From Yponomeuta sedellus (taxonomy: Eukaryota; Arthropoda; Insecta; Lepidoptera; Yponomeutidae): a stretch of DNA of 64,000 bases. A program made the translations under genes and the position numbers. The notes under the pieces are model-generated. The model worked only from the letters and a program-made list of their open reading frames with translations. It was not told where the DNA came from and ran no database searches. The DNA lies in NCBI GenBank assembly GCA_934045075.1, contig OW203723.1, positions 18,460,035-18,524,034 of the forward strand, written 5' to 3'. Shown here piece after piece: positions 9,645-18,901 of this stretch (position 1 is the stretch's first letter; the number at the start of each line of letters is the position of its first letter).

Positions 9645-10145
9645 AAGCAGTCCGTCTCTGGAATAGTCTGCCGGTGGAAGTACGCAGAGCCAATTCCCTA
9701 CCCATTTTTAAAACTATGATTAAGGAATACTATCTAGCTAGTGTTATGTGAACTGTTGTTGTTTGTAGTACTGTTCTGCAATTGTTGGTATTTTATTTAT
9801 GTCCTGTACATATATTGTTATGCCTATAAATGTATGTATTTATATAAAATATATATTTTTATATCACTTTCTATTTATGTATATCATTATTTGTGTGTAT
9901 GTATTTAGGGTTAGTATAATTATTTTCTTAATTAAGCATATTTTATTCAAATGTATCTGAAATATTTTGATTTATTTGTACATCTACTTCCTTCTCCAAT
10001 AAACTGCTCCAGTCCATCCAAGGTTGTTTGGAAGAGATTACTTTTAGTGATAAAAGTAATCTCTTCCACCGTCTGTACTCTTAGGCTAAGAAATATCTGT
10101 GTAATTTCCTATTTTATGTACAATAAAGTGTTCTCTATCATGTTT
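9645..10145 (+). mobile_element. 5'-truncated LINE: RT C-terminus plus 3' UTR
   Basis: The frame ending at 9751 encodes LQAVRLWNSLPVEVRR and a FKTMIKEY block, a non-LTR C-terminal hallmark. About 390 bases of 3' UTR follow and end in ACAATAAAGTGTTCTCTATC. Inside the UTR the usual CTGGAAGAGATT...GC segment is replaced by a perfect hairpin (10029-10068). Confidence 0.75.
10029..10068. repeat. Perfect 18-bp inverted repeat, 4-bp loop
   Basis: TGGAAGAGATTACTTTTA (10029-10046) and its exact reverse complement (10051-10068) around GTGA. The left arm is ordinary LINE 3' UTR sequence; the right arm is the copied-back part. Confidence 0.95.
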
Positions 10146-10470
10146 GTGAGTGTGTATGTTTGTTACTTCTTCACGTTTAAACGGCTGGAGCGTTTTTAAT
10201 AACCTTATTATAGAGTTAGATGACACACTGGATTAACACATAAGCTACGTTTTACTGCGGAAAAATATCTTATTCCCATGGGAAAATCGATAAATCGCGG
10301 GTAACACCGCGGGGTACAAGTAGTTCACCATAAAATTTAGCATCACATCCACTTTTTCGCGATCGTTGAGGACGCATGTTATTAGTATAAGTACCAGTGA
10401 ACGTAAAGCTAGAATTAAGTCTTTACAAAAGGCGACGTACTTTATACAGTTTGTGTTCCTTATAATTTTC

Positions 10471-10623
10471 CTGCAGTACAATTCCACCAAACTGCAATCC
10501 CCAACCCGCATGCCCAGCAAGGGGATTATGGGCATTACCCTCCAATGATGGCACAACCTTGCGCTCATTAGGGGAGGGCTATGTCTAGCAGTGGACTAAT
10601 ATAGCCTGAAGAAGAAAAAGAAG
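10471..10623 (+). mobile_element. Retroposon family E, 5'-truncated
   Basis: Plus-strand copy from CTGCAGTACAATTCCACC to AATATAGCCTGAAGAAG with an (AAG)n tail. About 100 bases of the 5' end are missing. Confidence 0.8.
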
Positions 10624-11008
10624 TTCCTTATAAATAAAAAAAAGAAGACGGCTTTTTCTCAAACATTTAGGCGCACCAAATCCTGTTTGAGATAATAATT
10701 TACTTGTAATTTGACAGAAGATAACAGAATTATGGTCCAAAACAGAAAAGAAGAAAAACGATAAATAACTGATCATGCCGATTTGCCAATGATTAGGTAC
10801 GATACAGATATAAGTCGGGTACCTGAGCATAAATTTTATATCGATTTCATTACAAAGATCATGTTCTACAAATAGTCAATATTTGAGTACTGGCCATATC
10901 GAGTGATTTGCAAGTTTATGGATGTGACAGCGCACGTTTTCCACGAAAAATATTGTGATCCCCGTTTTTGATCGGTTTTGGCAGCAATGCTATCTATCCT
11001 AGGTTTTC
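10624..11008. other. Nothing recognised
   Basis: AT-rich non-coding sequence without an identified repeat. Confidence 0.5.
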
Positions 11009-11363
11009 GATATCAACTCTTGTATGTCCCCATTGCTGGGGCACGGGTCTCTTCTGCATCGCAGGAAGGTTAGGTCGTACTCCACCACGGGGGCCATGTC
11101 CGGGTTGGTGGAGGATTGTAAGACAGTGGCGGGCCTTACTGTCAGAAGTTATCAACCCGCTCGTAACGACTCTGATATGGCTTAACCACTGCCATTACAT
11201 GGCATCCGGCACCAACGGCTTAACGTGCCTTGCGGAAGCGCTCGGAAAAATACCACAAGCGGTAGTCACGGGACGGTCACTCATCTCGCACCTGACCGCG
11301 CCTGTTGCTGCTTAACTAAAGTGATCGTTTCCAATCACTCCGATCGACTAGGCCACGAGCGCT
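11009..11363 (-). mobile_element. 5S rRNA-derived SINE, near full length
   Basis: Minus orientation. Tail GATATCAACTCTTGTATGTCC at left, full body, and at right the 5S-like head in reverse (CACCTGACCGCGCCTGTTG, GCTTAACT, GACTAGGCCACGAGCGCT). About 355 bp. An open frame through it (10968-11315) is incidental. Confidence 0.85.
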
Positions 11364-12118
11364 AACTATCGGTCGTGTGTTATATTGATTGTAGTCTAAT
11401 AGTGACTGTCAATCATGTTAGTAGTGATTTTACGATTAACACGATTGAGCGATTCATCTGAAACGTTGGAAAAACGATTTGTAAAAAGATACTATTTTTT
11501 CCATAGGTGCCGCTATTGTTACCCCATGGAGACACTTAAGTAGGCCTTCTGCGTCTTGCTATTCGGTGGCGAGGGAGGCGCAGCGTGATCGCTTTGTACC
11601 GGCCATGCTTTTAGCGTTCAGTCTTTGTCTAGATGCCTCTTTAGCGCGATATTAAATAGTTTTTGCTGCCTCGATGCACTTTTTTACCCCAACTCCGTTT
11701 CATGATTGCCTCCGACGGCTCCTAACAGATGCTAACAGTTTCAATTTTAAACGTTGACACGCATACATAGGCGTTACATCCTGAGGAGGAGTATTACGTA
11801 ATTTTACATATCATAATGAACTTTATATCAAGTGAATAATGTACAAACTAGAATTACATATTACTAAAAAAATTAAGGCTGAGGAAATTTCGCGCATTCT
11901 AGGTTAATATTGAATACTTAACAAAATAATTATAACTTATCAAGGTTGTAGGGGCTGAGACTGCTGACGTAATGTAAACATAGTTGAGCGGGCTAGCGAT
12001 TGCCCGCCAGTCGCTCGTGTGGGTCTCACCCGGTAACACTACTGTATTTGCATATACCTTGATTGAACTTTCCGTGTTTTCCTATTATACTTGTGTAGCT
12101 GAATTCGGACTTTCATTC
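11364..12118. other. No gene; possible long terminal repeat sequence
   Basis: Holds a GC-richer stretch near 11940-12050 with a hairpin GCGGGC-8 nt-GCCCGC (11979-12004 region). Its place next to the gag-protease remnant makes an LTR conceivable, but no second copy is in the window. Confidence 0.3.
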
Positions 12119-12119
12119 A

Positions 12120-12286
12120 CCGAGATAAACACTCCCTAAACTTATTATACTTATCCGGGGGAAGTGGTCTTGCTCTCGCATGCACTGGGGGGCCTTTTGC
12201 CTCTATGTAATGGTGTACGCCGTGTCCTGTATCCTGTTTAAAATTAAATGGCTTGGTAATATTTGGGTACTTGGCTAGAATATGAC
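12120..12286 (-). pseudogene. Start of pol RT-linker region, frameshifted
   Basis: A third minus-strand frame reads ILAKYPNITKPF, then a HGVHHYIEAKGPP block and RARPLPPDKYNKF. This is the conserved linker between protease and reverse transcriptase of Ty3/Gypsy elements. It then runs into the left 22-bp direct repeat and a stop. No RT palm motif is present. Confidence 0.7.
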
Positions 12287-12787
12287 TACAGTGCTCACTG
12301 AAGGTTGATCGTCTAACACCATCATGCCTATCGCTTTAAGATTTGTAATCTGATCGATCAAACGCTTTCCATTTACATCCACTAGTAGCCTGTAGTGGGC
12401 TAGAAAATCGGCGCCTAATATGGGCTTACTAACACTGGCAATTACAAATGTCCATTTTAATGCTCTCCTTAGTCTTAGGTCTAATTCTAACATTACCGTT
12501 CCGTAAGTAGGAATTTCGGATCCGTTTGCTGCGTAGGGTCTGTAACTAGCACTTTCACGTCTTAAATGCTTACTAACTTTGTCCTTGGGAATCACTGAAA
12601 TGTTCGCACCAGAGTCTACTAGCCAGCGTAGGGCATTCCTTCGGTCAAAAACACAGAGACGATTTTCTTGCGCCGCGACATCTCCGTCTCCTGAGGTCGC
12701 GCCCATTAGTTTCCCGCTGGGCCGGACCACGTACATGGTTGCTCGCACCTTCTTGCTCTTGGGCCAAACCGGAAATGAAAACGGCAT
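12275..12787 (-). pseudogene. Retrotransposon aspartic protease remnant
   Basis: Frame -1 relative to gag. It carries the retropepsin active-site motif LVDSGANISVIP and the second conserved strand PILGADFLAHYRLLVDV, typical of Ty3/Gypsy pol. No independent start is needed, since it would be made by frameshifting from gag at 12709-12715. The frame stops at 12275-12277, while the pol sequence continues in another frame from about 12286: a disabling indel. Confidence 0.8.
12656..12715 (-). promoter_or_regulatory. Programmed -1 ribosomal frameshift signal (slippery site plus H-type pseudoknot)
   Basis: Slippery heptamer G GGA AAC (12715-12709) is read in the gag frame and followed at once by the gag stop TAA. 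Seven nt after the heptamer comes stem 1, CGCGAC (12701-12696) with GTCGCG (12679-12674). The loop segment GAGACG (12690-12685) pairs with CGTCTC (12661-12656), extendable by one G-U, giving stem 2. Loops are about 5, 5 and 12 nt. This is the classical X XXY YYZ plus spacer plus pseudoknot layout. It would shift into the protease frame. Confidence 0.75.
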
Positions 12788-13073
12788 AACCAGTCGGGGC
12801 TCGCCGGTGTCCTGGTGGGCGTACTTCTTCTACTCCTTGATGAATCTCTGCTTCTCGACGGTCCCCTGTCCTGTCGTCGTGACCTGCCTTGCACCTCGCC
12901 GCGGAGGGTGGCCACCTCCAAAGCCAACTTGTTCATTGACGCCAATAAGTCTGTAATCGTTGGTACGGACACACTGCTGCTTACCGCGGCCACTTCATTG
13001 GAGCCTGCTATGCTTTCGAACACTTTGTCGGCTATTGTCGCCAAGTTGTTTAGCGATAGGCATGATGATACAG
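12706..13073 (-). pseudogene. Ty3/Gypsy-like retrotransposon gag, C-terminal remnant
   Basis: Minus-strand frame, open from about 13073. It has SLNNLATIADKVFE (a gag C-terminal motif of this class), a Ser/Arg-rich linker (RSRDSSRSRRS) and a FH-RFG-RA--C--PC nucleocapsid-like end, closing at TAA 12706-12708. Gag N-terminus and capsid are missing. The stop sits directly after a GGGAAAC heptamer (see the frameshift entry), and the protease frame starts one base back. The element is not functional; its remaining copy is bounded by a direct repeat at 13074-13095. Confidence 0.7.
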
Positions 13074-13204
13074 ACCGAGATAAACACTCCCTAAAAGGTG
13101 ATACATAATGTAATGTGCAGAAGATATTTGGTTTATATTACATTATATTACAGACATTACTAGCTGCTAGAAAATGCTTAAAATGTTCAAATATAACGTA
13201 TTAA

Positions 13205-13300
13205 TAAGAGGTCGCGGGTTCGAATCCCGGCATGGGTGGAATTTTTAGCCTCTAAATAGGTTTTTAAAATTGTCCTTAGCACGGGTTAGTGCATTAAAAA
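13205..13300 (+). mobile_element. tRNA-like SINE family D, left member of an inverted pair
   Basis: Starts within the T-arm side (GAGGTCGCGGGTTCGAATCC), then GGCATGGGTGGAATTTTTAGCC, CTAAATAGG and the terminal AGCACGGGTTAGTGCATT. The 5' half of the tRNA-like head is missing. Confidence 0.85.
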
Positions 13301-13394
13301 TAAAAATAGTATAAGAATAATAATTATAATTACTAATACTAATGAACAGAACAATTATGGAATCGGATGAACCAATGACTTTGGTTTCTAAGTT

Positions 13395-13475
13395 ATTTAA
13401 AAACCTATTTAGAGGCTAAAAATTTCACTCATGCCGGGATTCGAACCCGCAACCTCTGGTTATCCGTGCCAGATC
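13395..13475 (-). mobile_element. tRNA-like SINE family D, right member of an inverted pair
   Basis: Reverse copy: AAAAACCTATTTAGAGGC, CCGGGATTCGAACCCGCAAC, GGTTATCCGTGCCAG. It forms about 60-bp inverted arms with 13209-13269 around a 125-bp AT-rich spacer. Confidence 0.85.
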
Positions 13476-13484
13476 TAAGTTATG

Positions 13485-13668
13485 TTCATTTGTGAAGTTA
13501 TACCACTCGCTAACGGCAAAGGAAAATATCGTGAAGAAACCTGAGTTTCTGAGGTGCTCAAACATCTCAGCGCTTAAAATTGCTAATCCGCGGGGGCACG
13601 CGTCTGTAATTAAGCCCGTACCCTCTCTCTGAGAGAAAGCCTGTGCCCTGTACTGGAACGTTTATAGC
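13485..13668 (-). repeat. Interspersed repeat family J
   Basis: Reverse of the 3.9-kb copy: ACCACTCGCTAACGGC, GGAAAATATCGTGAAG, AAACATCTCAGCGCTT, GAGAGAAAGCCTGTGCCCTGT. It sits on the 5' side of the family-D head at 13475, as at 48.7 kb. Confidence 0.65.
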
Positions 13669-13966
13669 CTACATAAAAACTATTCTTCTTTTAAGATTAA
13701 ACATGTGATTCCCCGCTTATTTCAGCCTGATATTGTTGTGGATACTATTCATATCCCAGACTCACCTGGAGCCTATTACCGATTCATATTAAAATAATCA
13801 CGGTTCCTGTAACAATACCGCATCTGTCACGGCCGGGACTAGTTATTGAATTTACATTACTGAAATCGGGATTTAACTTGTTTCTATAGGGACAAAACCA
13901 CGTAACTGGCTGGTGAGTTTGGAATACAGAATGGCCACTCAAATAAAACACACATAATAAAAAGAA

Positions 13967-14182
13967 TCGACATCAACCCTTTTTATGTTCCCACTTCTGG
14001 GGCACGGGTCTCTTCCTGCAGCGCAGGATGGTTACGCCATACACCACCACGTTGGTCAAGTCCAGGTTGGTGGAGGATTGTAAAACGGTGGCGGGCCTTA
14101 CTGTCAGAAGTTATCAAGCCACCCATAAGGCCTCAGGTATGGCTAAAGACTGCCATTACATGACAGTCGCACCAACGGCTTA
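13967..14182 (-). mobile_element. 5S-SINE, 5'-truncated
   Basis: Tail and body (CATCAACCC..., GGGGCACGGGTCTCTTCC, GGAGGATTGTAAAACGGTGG, ACTGTCAGAAGTTATC) up to ACCAACGGCTTA. The 5S-like head is absent. Confidence 0.85.
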
Positions 14183-15180
14183 CACAGGACAACACTGTAA
14201 GATACTGTCATTTACGGAAACCAAACGTTTTCGAACAAAAAGTTACAATTATATTCGTCAACAATATACCTAAGATGCAAAGGGCTCGACGAAAAGTATC
14301 AGATACCGGTGTGTAATAATTTGTATAACATTTTTCATGTGGTATAAGTACTGGGCAAGCCTTATACATCTAAGAAACAGTGACCGAGTGGTCCCTTCAC
14401 CCATCTTGTCTGAGTAAAAGAGCCACTGGACGCTGTATAAATCCTCACATTACGTAGATACAAAGATTTCAGAATTGTCATTATAATAAAAATTGTATGG
14501 ATAAATGAGAAGTACAATCATCAACAGTTCCTGTTATCCCACATAGGGGCATTCAAATCAGACTTCCATAGATACCGCTTTTGCGCCTCAAATTCAAGCT
14601 CATCCATATTGGTCCCAATCCCGCTGGACTGCGTGTCTCCAGGTGGTTTTAGGACGTCCTCACTTTCTTGTATGAATATAAAGAATAGCTTATAATCTCC
14701 TTATACTCTACCGGACCTTTTTACAACATTATGTAGACTTTTTAAGACTAGGGCCGGTGTAACATATTCTTCAATGTTTAGTATTTATTATTTCGTAGTT
14801 TCTGGGTTACTGTGAATAAATGAACTATGATTGATTGACAGCCTATTATTTTGTACAATACCGACCCTCTATGTGTTTCTATTCTAAGCAGGAATGTTGG
14901 GCTGAATTATTTTCGCGGCACAGTAATCTCTTAATAGCACCGTGGGTGCCGGGCTGGGAACTTGCCTTAACACACGGGTTTACCTATGAAATAACACTAA
15001 AATTCGCGAGCCCCGGTAATCGTGCAAAGTAACTTTCAATAGTTTTCGTTGTCAAGTTCTTTGCGAGGGTAGTTTCGGGTCAGTGCACCAATAAAGTGAG
15101 ACAGAAGGACGGATAGACCACTGTTTACTCCTCTGTTAGGCTGGATAGGATAGATATGCTCAGTAGGAATAAATATGATC
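14183..15180. other. No gene recognised
   Basis: Non-coding, AT-rich, no identified repeat. The 65-codon frame at 14835 is unremarkable. Confidence 0.5.
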
Positions 15181-15402
15181 GTCGTCGCTATCAACCCTTG
15201 TATGTCCCCACTGCTGGGGCACAGGTCTCTTCCTGCATCGCAGGAAGGTTAGGTCATACTTGACCACAGGGGCCAAGTTCGGGTTGGTGGAGGATTGTAA
15301 GACAGTAGCGGGCCTTACTGTCAGAAGTTATCAAGCCGCCCATAAGGCCTCCGACATGGCTTAACGACTGCCAGTACATGACAGCCGGCGTCAACGGCTT
15401 AA
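15181..15402 (-). mobile_element. 5S-SINE, 5'-truncated
   Basis: GTCGTCGCTATCAACCC tail, the whole tail-side body and an end at GTCAACGGCTTAAC. It stops at the same internal point as the 13967 copy, just short of the 5S-like head. Confidence 0.85.
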
Positions 15403-15462
15403 CAGCTAGTGAGTGGTATTGCTACTATAAGTTCACAGTTGTACATGACTCAGAAAACCAAG

Positions 15463-15530
15463 TCATTGCTACATGCCGGGATTCGAATCTACTGCCGGCT
15501 GATTGAGAAGTTGGCGTCCTATCAATCCAA
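15463..15530 (-). mobile_element. tRNA-like SINE fragment
   Basis: ATGCCGGGATTCGAATC in reverse is a B-box-like word followed by an anticodon-arm-like GCCGGCTGATTGAGAAG. The family is uncertain. Confidence 0.4.
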
Positions 15531-15830
15531 TAATAACGCTTCTGTAGGTCTTTATGTCCTCCGTCGTTCTTCTGTCGCAACTTAATGTTTTGTGCTAGTA
15601 CCTGGGTTTAATATGAACCATGGATTATTTGAGGTTTAGACAGTTTGCGCGGGCAGCGCTCGTCCTTTGGTCACTTAATTCCCGGGATCTGGAGCTGCCG
15701 CCCTGCTCTATTAATATTAAGTTATTCAAAGCTCGAATAGTTAATAGAGATGACTAAACACTGTAATCACATTGGAAAAGTATTACATCTATTACGTACC
15801 TTCTAACAATTTTTTTCTTCTCAAATCAAA

Positions 15831-15995
15831 GAAGCGCTCGTGGCTCGTGACCTGAGTTAAGCAACAACAGGCGCTGTCAAGTGCAGGATGGGTGACCGTC
15901 CGGTGTCTACCGCTAGTGGCATTTTTCGCGGCGGTGCTTGCTTATCTCAAGTGATTGATTCCAATGATTCGGTATGGCTAGGCCACGAGCGCTTC
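15831..15995 (+). mobile_element. 5S-SINE head with inverted second head (foldback copy)
   Basis: Forward head: GAAGCGCTCGTGGC, then GAGTTAAGCAACAACAGGCG and GCAGGATGGGTGACCG (15854-15900), which match the A box and C box of the 5S rRNA internal control region. After about 45 more bases the sequence turns round: 15947-15995 is the first part of the same head in reverse, ending GCCACGAGCGCTTC. Arms 15831-15844 and 15982-15995 are perfectly complementary. Confidence 0.8.
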
Positions 15996-16004
15996 AAAAA
16001 AAAA

Positions 16005-16148
16005 TATTTCAGTAGGCAGGATGGTCTGACGAACTGGTTATGGTAGCGGGGAGTCGCTGGATGCAGCCGGCACAAGACCGTGCAGCTTGGAAAACTATGA
16101 GGGAGGTCAATGTCCTGCAGTGGGCCTCAAATAGCTGATAATGATGAC
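16005..16148 (+). mobile_element. RTE-like LINE, C-terminus and tail
   Basis: Frame 16016-16138 is open and encodes WSDELVMVAGSRWM then AQDRAAWKTM, ending at TGA, followed by TAATGATGAC. This W-(A)QDR-W ending with a TGA-rich tail is characteristic of RTE-type LINEs common in Lepidoptera. Only about 41 codons remain. A 5S-SINE is inserted directly into its tail. Confidence 0.7.
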
Positions 16149-16500
16149 GAAGCGCTCGTGGCCTAGGCGAACCGAGTGATTGAAATCAATCACTCGGTTA
16201 AGCAACAATAGGCGCGGTCAGGTACAGGATGGGTGAGCGTCCCGTGACTACTAGTGGATTTTTTTCCGAGCGCTTCCCTGCTTCGCAAGTCACCCTAAGC
16301 CGTTGGTGCCGGCTGTCATGTAATGGCAGTCGTTAAGCCATGTCAGAGGGCTTGATAACTTCTGACAGTAAGGCCCGCCACTGTCTTACAATACTCCACC
16401 AACCCGGACTTGGCCCTCGTGGTGGAGTATGGCCTAACCTTCCTACCATAGAGGAAGAGACCCGTGCCCCAACAGTGGGGACATATAGAGGGTTGATATC
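16149..16500 (+). mobile_element. 5S-SINE, full length, with target-site duplication
   Basis: Head GAAGCGCTCGTGGCCTAG, a near-perfect palindrome (ACCGAGTGATTG/CAATCACTCGGT), 5S-like TTAAGCAACAATAGGCGCGG and GGATGGGTGAGCGTC (16195-16241), the body in order and the end GGGTTGATATC. GATGACGAA occurs at 16143-16151 and 16501-16509, a 9-bp target duplication. Confidence 0.85.
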
Positions 16501-16810
16501 GATGACGAAACGTGCCACAAAGGCCTTCTCTCACGGAAAAAGTGAGAGGGCTTAGTCATCACGGCCAACTACTGATTTTCGATTTTAACAATGAGGAACA
16601 CTTCTATCACTCGAGTTTCTTCACATTTGCCTGCACACTTAGCGAGTGATATTAAAAGTTACGCATATTGTGTATTTATAATTATAAAATACCAATAATT
16701 TGGTACAGTCATTGTTACAGGTGACAGCCTATCAACCTTTAAATGCGTGCACTCTAATCAGTTATGTTAAGGACACATTTGCAAGAAAAAAGGTTGACCT
16801 CCTGTCCACT
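16501..16810. other. Nothing recognised
   Basis: AT-rich non-coding sequence. Confidence 0.5.
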
Positions 16811-16934
16811 GCATATGCCGCAGTTTGAACCCACGACCTCTGGAATGTGTTCTTCTGATACCACGATACGCGGTGGTAGCGTGGTATCAGTAGAACACAT
16901 CCCAGAGGTCGTGGGTTCAAACTGGCCTATGCAT
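16811..16934. repeat. Large hairpin made of two inverted tRNA-like SINE halves
   Basis: Arms 16821-16865 and 16880-16924 are 45 bp with two mismatches around a 14-nt loop. Each arm carries GTCGTGGGTTCAAAC, a pol III B box and T-arm, plus the anticodon side. Weaker pairing extends to about 16811/16934. Confidence 0.9.
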
Positions 16935-17375
16935 ATTTTTAAAGAGAAACATAACATGAATTATTTTGTGTTGATAATTAATTTGCGTCTAGCCGCCTTG
17001 TCGGACAAAGCTTGCATTATCGCAAGGCACGTCCGATCGCCGCCCCAATCCCGGGATACAGCCGGGATTTTGGGAAAATTTCACGAAATTAATTATTGTT
17101 TCGAGACAGCCAGGCTGGCGCTACTGTTTGACTAAAGCTCATGACAGTTTTACAGTTTGAATGCAGTTTGTAGTTGAAAGTTAGATGCTGTCTCTTAGGT
17201 AAGTTTTGCAGTAGCAATAAAGGTTCAGTTAATCCTCTTGCAACCCCATTTGAAATGACCAAGCTTTGTGTCATACCGTCATTGCCTGTCTGCTCATGTG
17301 TCCTAAGATAAATTTTCTTGACTTTTCTTTATAAAAAGCTTTTATGTTATCGTCCATTGTTCTATATTCTATATT

Positions 17376-17600
17376 CCGCGAATCCGCACCAAGCGATTCG
17401 CGAAATCATTTATAATAAGAACAGCAAAGTTGTGGAACACGTTCTCATCGTCTGTCTTTCCGGAGACATATAACCTGGGTGTCTTTAAAAGTAGAGTTAA
17501 CCGGCATTTGACAGGTAAGCACGTAACATCGTAGACACCGTCTTCGCTTACCATCAGGCGTGACTGGGGTCAAGTGTACCCAGTCCTACTTAAAAAAAAA
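17376..17600 (+). mobile_element. LINE RT C-terminal fragment plus 3' UTR
   Basis: Frame 17376-17534 reads RTKRFAKSF then IRTAKLWNTFSSSVFPE and VFKSRVNRHL before TAG: the terminal segment of a non-LTR reverse transcriptase, a different family from 5.8 kb. The UTR ends in a run of A at 17590-17599. At about 53 codons it is only a remnant. Confidence 0.8.
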
Positions 17601-17816
17601 TATTCGGTTAAAAGAAACTTCCACGCAACACAATTGCTTATCCTGATCTCAAACTGGTACTCTGTGCTAAGACAATGGAAGGCAAGGACGCCATAAACAT
17701 GAAAATACACCCAGACTGAGGTCATTTGTTTAAATGTACAGAGCCTCCCAGCGGGAATCGAACACACGATCTCAGGAATGGCACACAAACATGATATAGC
17801 TAGATCAACGAGGCAG
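17601..17816 (-). mobile_element. tRNA-derived SINE, family I
   Basis: Reverse orientation. The right end has the tRNA-like head (GATCTAGC..., GTTCGATTCCCGCTGGGAGG when reversed). The body gives AATACACCCAGACTGAGGTC and the left end CAACACAATTGCTTATCCTG. Same family as 27.3, 33.1 and 49.7 kb. Confidence 0.75.
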
Positions 17817-18484
17817 TCTTAATCATAGTTAATTATAATGAAGAAATAATTGATTGTATCTTACTTCACTTAGTAACAAAAGCGGCATATGAACCTTTTA
17901 CATATGGTTTTTGCCCGCTGATAGATTATGTTATTGAAGTTACTTTGTGAACCAATATAAAAAAAATTCACTTCGTTTCATTTATTTACTTTTCTAATTA
18001 TAAGTAAGTTTGTAATAGTGTTTTATGTGTATGTTTAATTGTAATTCACAAAACGTAGTTTCACTGTAAGCACCTTGCTTTTACTGTACTTTCGTTGTTG
18101 TGTTATGTGTGTCTTGTCTTTGGGATAAACCTTTTCTATTCTATTCTGTCCTATTCATTGCAATATGTCTTCTTGTATATCCTTGCATTTTTAACAACCT
18201 ACTATTTTCCTTTATTTACTATCATTGTCAGACATGTAAAAATAAATTTAACAATTTTGTCTGCAAAATGCCCGATCTACCGAGCTCATTGCCACCGCTT
18301 AAAGGGTTAAGTGCTACCAAGTAGCAGCAGTTTTGTGGTTAATCTCCTGGATCCGCCGACCGTCTGTTTAGCTTCTTCCGTGTCGGTAAGCATTGTGAAT
18401 TTCCTAACAAGATCTTCCTGATTTATAAGAACGATTTTATATTGTCTTTATAGAAAGGGGAATGCTTTCAATTCGTCAATATAC
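17817..18484. other. No gene recognised
   Basis: AT-rich. Two overlapping short frames near 18.1-18.3 kb are hydrophobic but low-complexity and unconvincing. Confidence 0.5.
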
Positions 18485-18690
18485 ATCTTCTTCTTCTTCA
18501 GGCTATATTAGTCCACTGCTGGACATAGCCTTCCCCTAATGAGCGCCATAGCGCAAAGTTGTGCCATCATTGGGGGGTAATGCCCATAATCCCCACGCTG
18601 GGCATGCGGGTTGGGGATCGCAGTTTGGTGGAATGGTACTGCAGGGGGCGCTGCTGCCCACCTCCTGGTTTGTGTCCCTTAGTCGCCTTA
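18485..18690 (-). mobile_element. Retroposon family E, nearly full
   Basis: (CTT)n tail, AGGCTATATTAGTCCACTGC, GGTAATGCCCATAATCCCC, GCGGGTTGGGGATCGCAG, TGTGTCCCTTAGTCGCC. It lacks only the last 50 or so bases of the 5' end. Confidence 0.85.
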
Positions 18691-18901
18691 TACATATTTT
18701 GTTTTATTGGATGCAGTGACGAGTCAATTCCAATTCTCTACGTCCACTGTTAGATAGTTGTATGTCCGAAGATGCATTGAAAATGAGTGTGACTTATAGA
18801 CTCATTCTAATACACTCCTCTGAGACATGGAGGACTCTTGGACAGGGAAATTGTGAAGACATAAATGTTATGTTGGTTGGACATACTATGGTGAAGATGA
18901 A

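Larger units (their letters stand above)
12119..13095. repeat. 22-bp direct repeats bounding the gag-pol remnant
   Basis: Identical 22-mers at 12119-12140 and 13074-13095 (ACCGAGATAAACACTCCC plus four more bases). The left copy continues the pol reading frame; the right copy abuts gag. Confidence 0.85.

Noticed and set aside
10968..11315. 115-codon plus-strand frame
   Set aside because: Runs through a 5S-SINE; the same frame appears, broken, in other copies.
12579..12956. 125-codon plus-strand frame
   Set aside because: Antisense to the gag/protease remnant.
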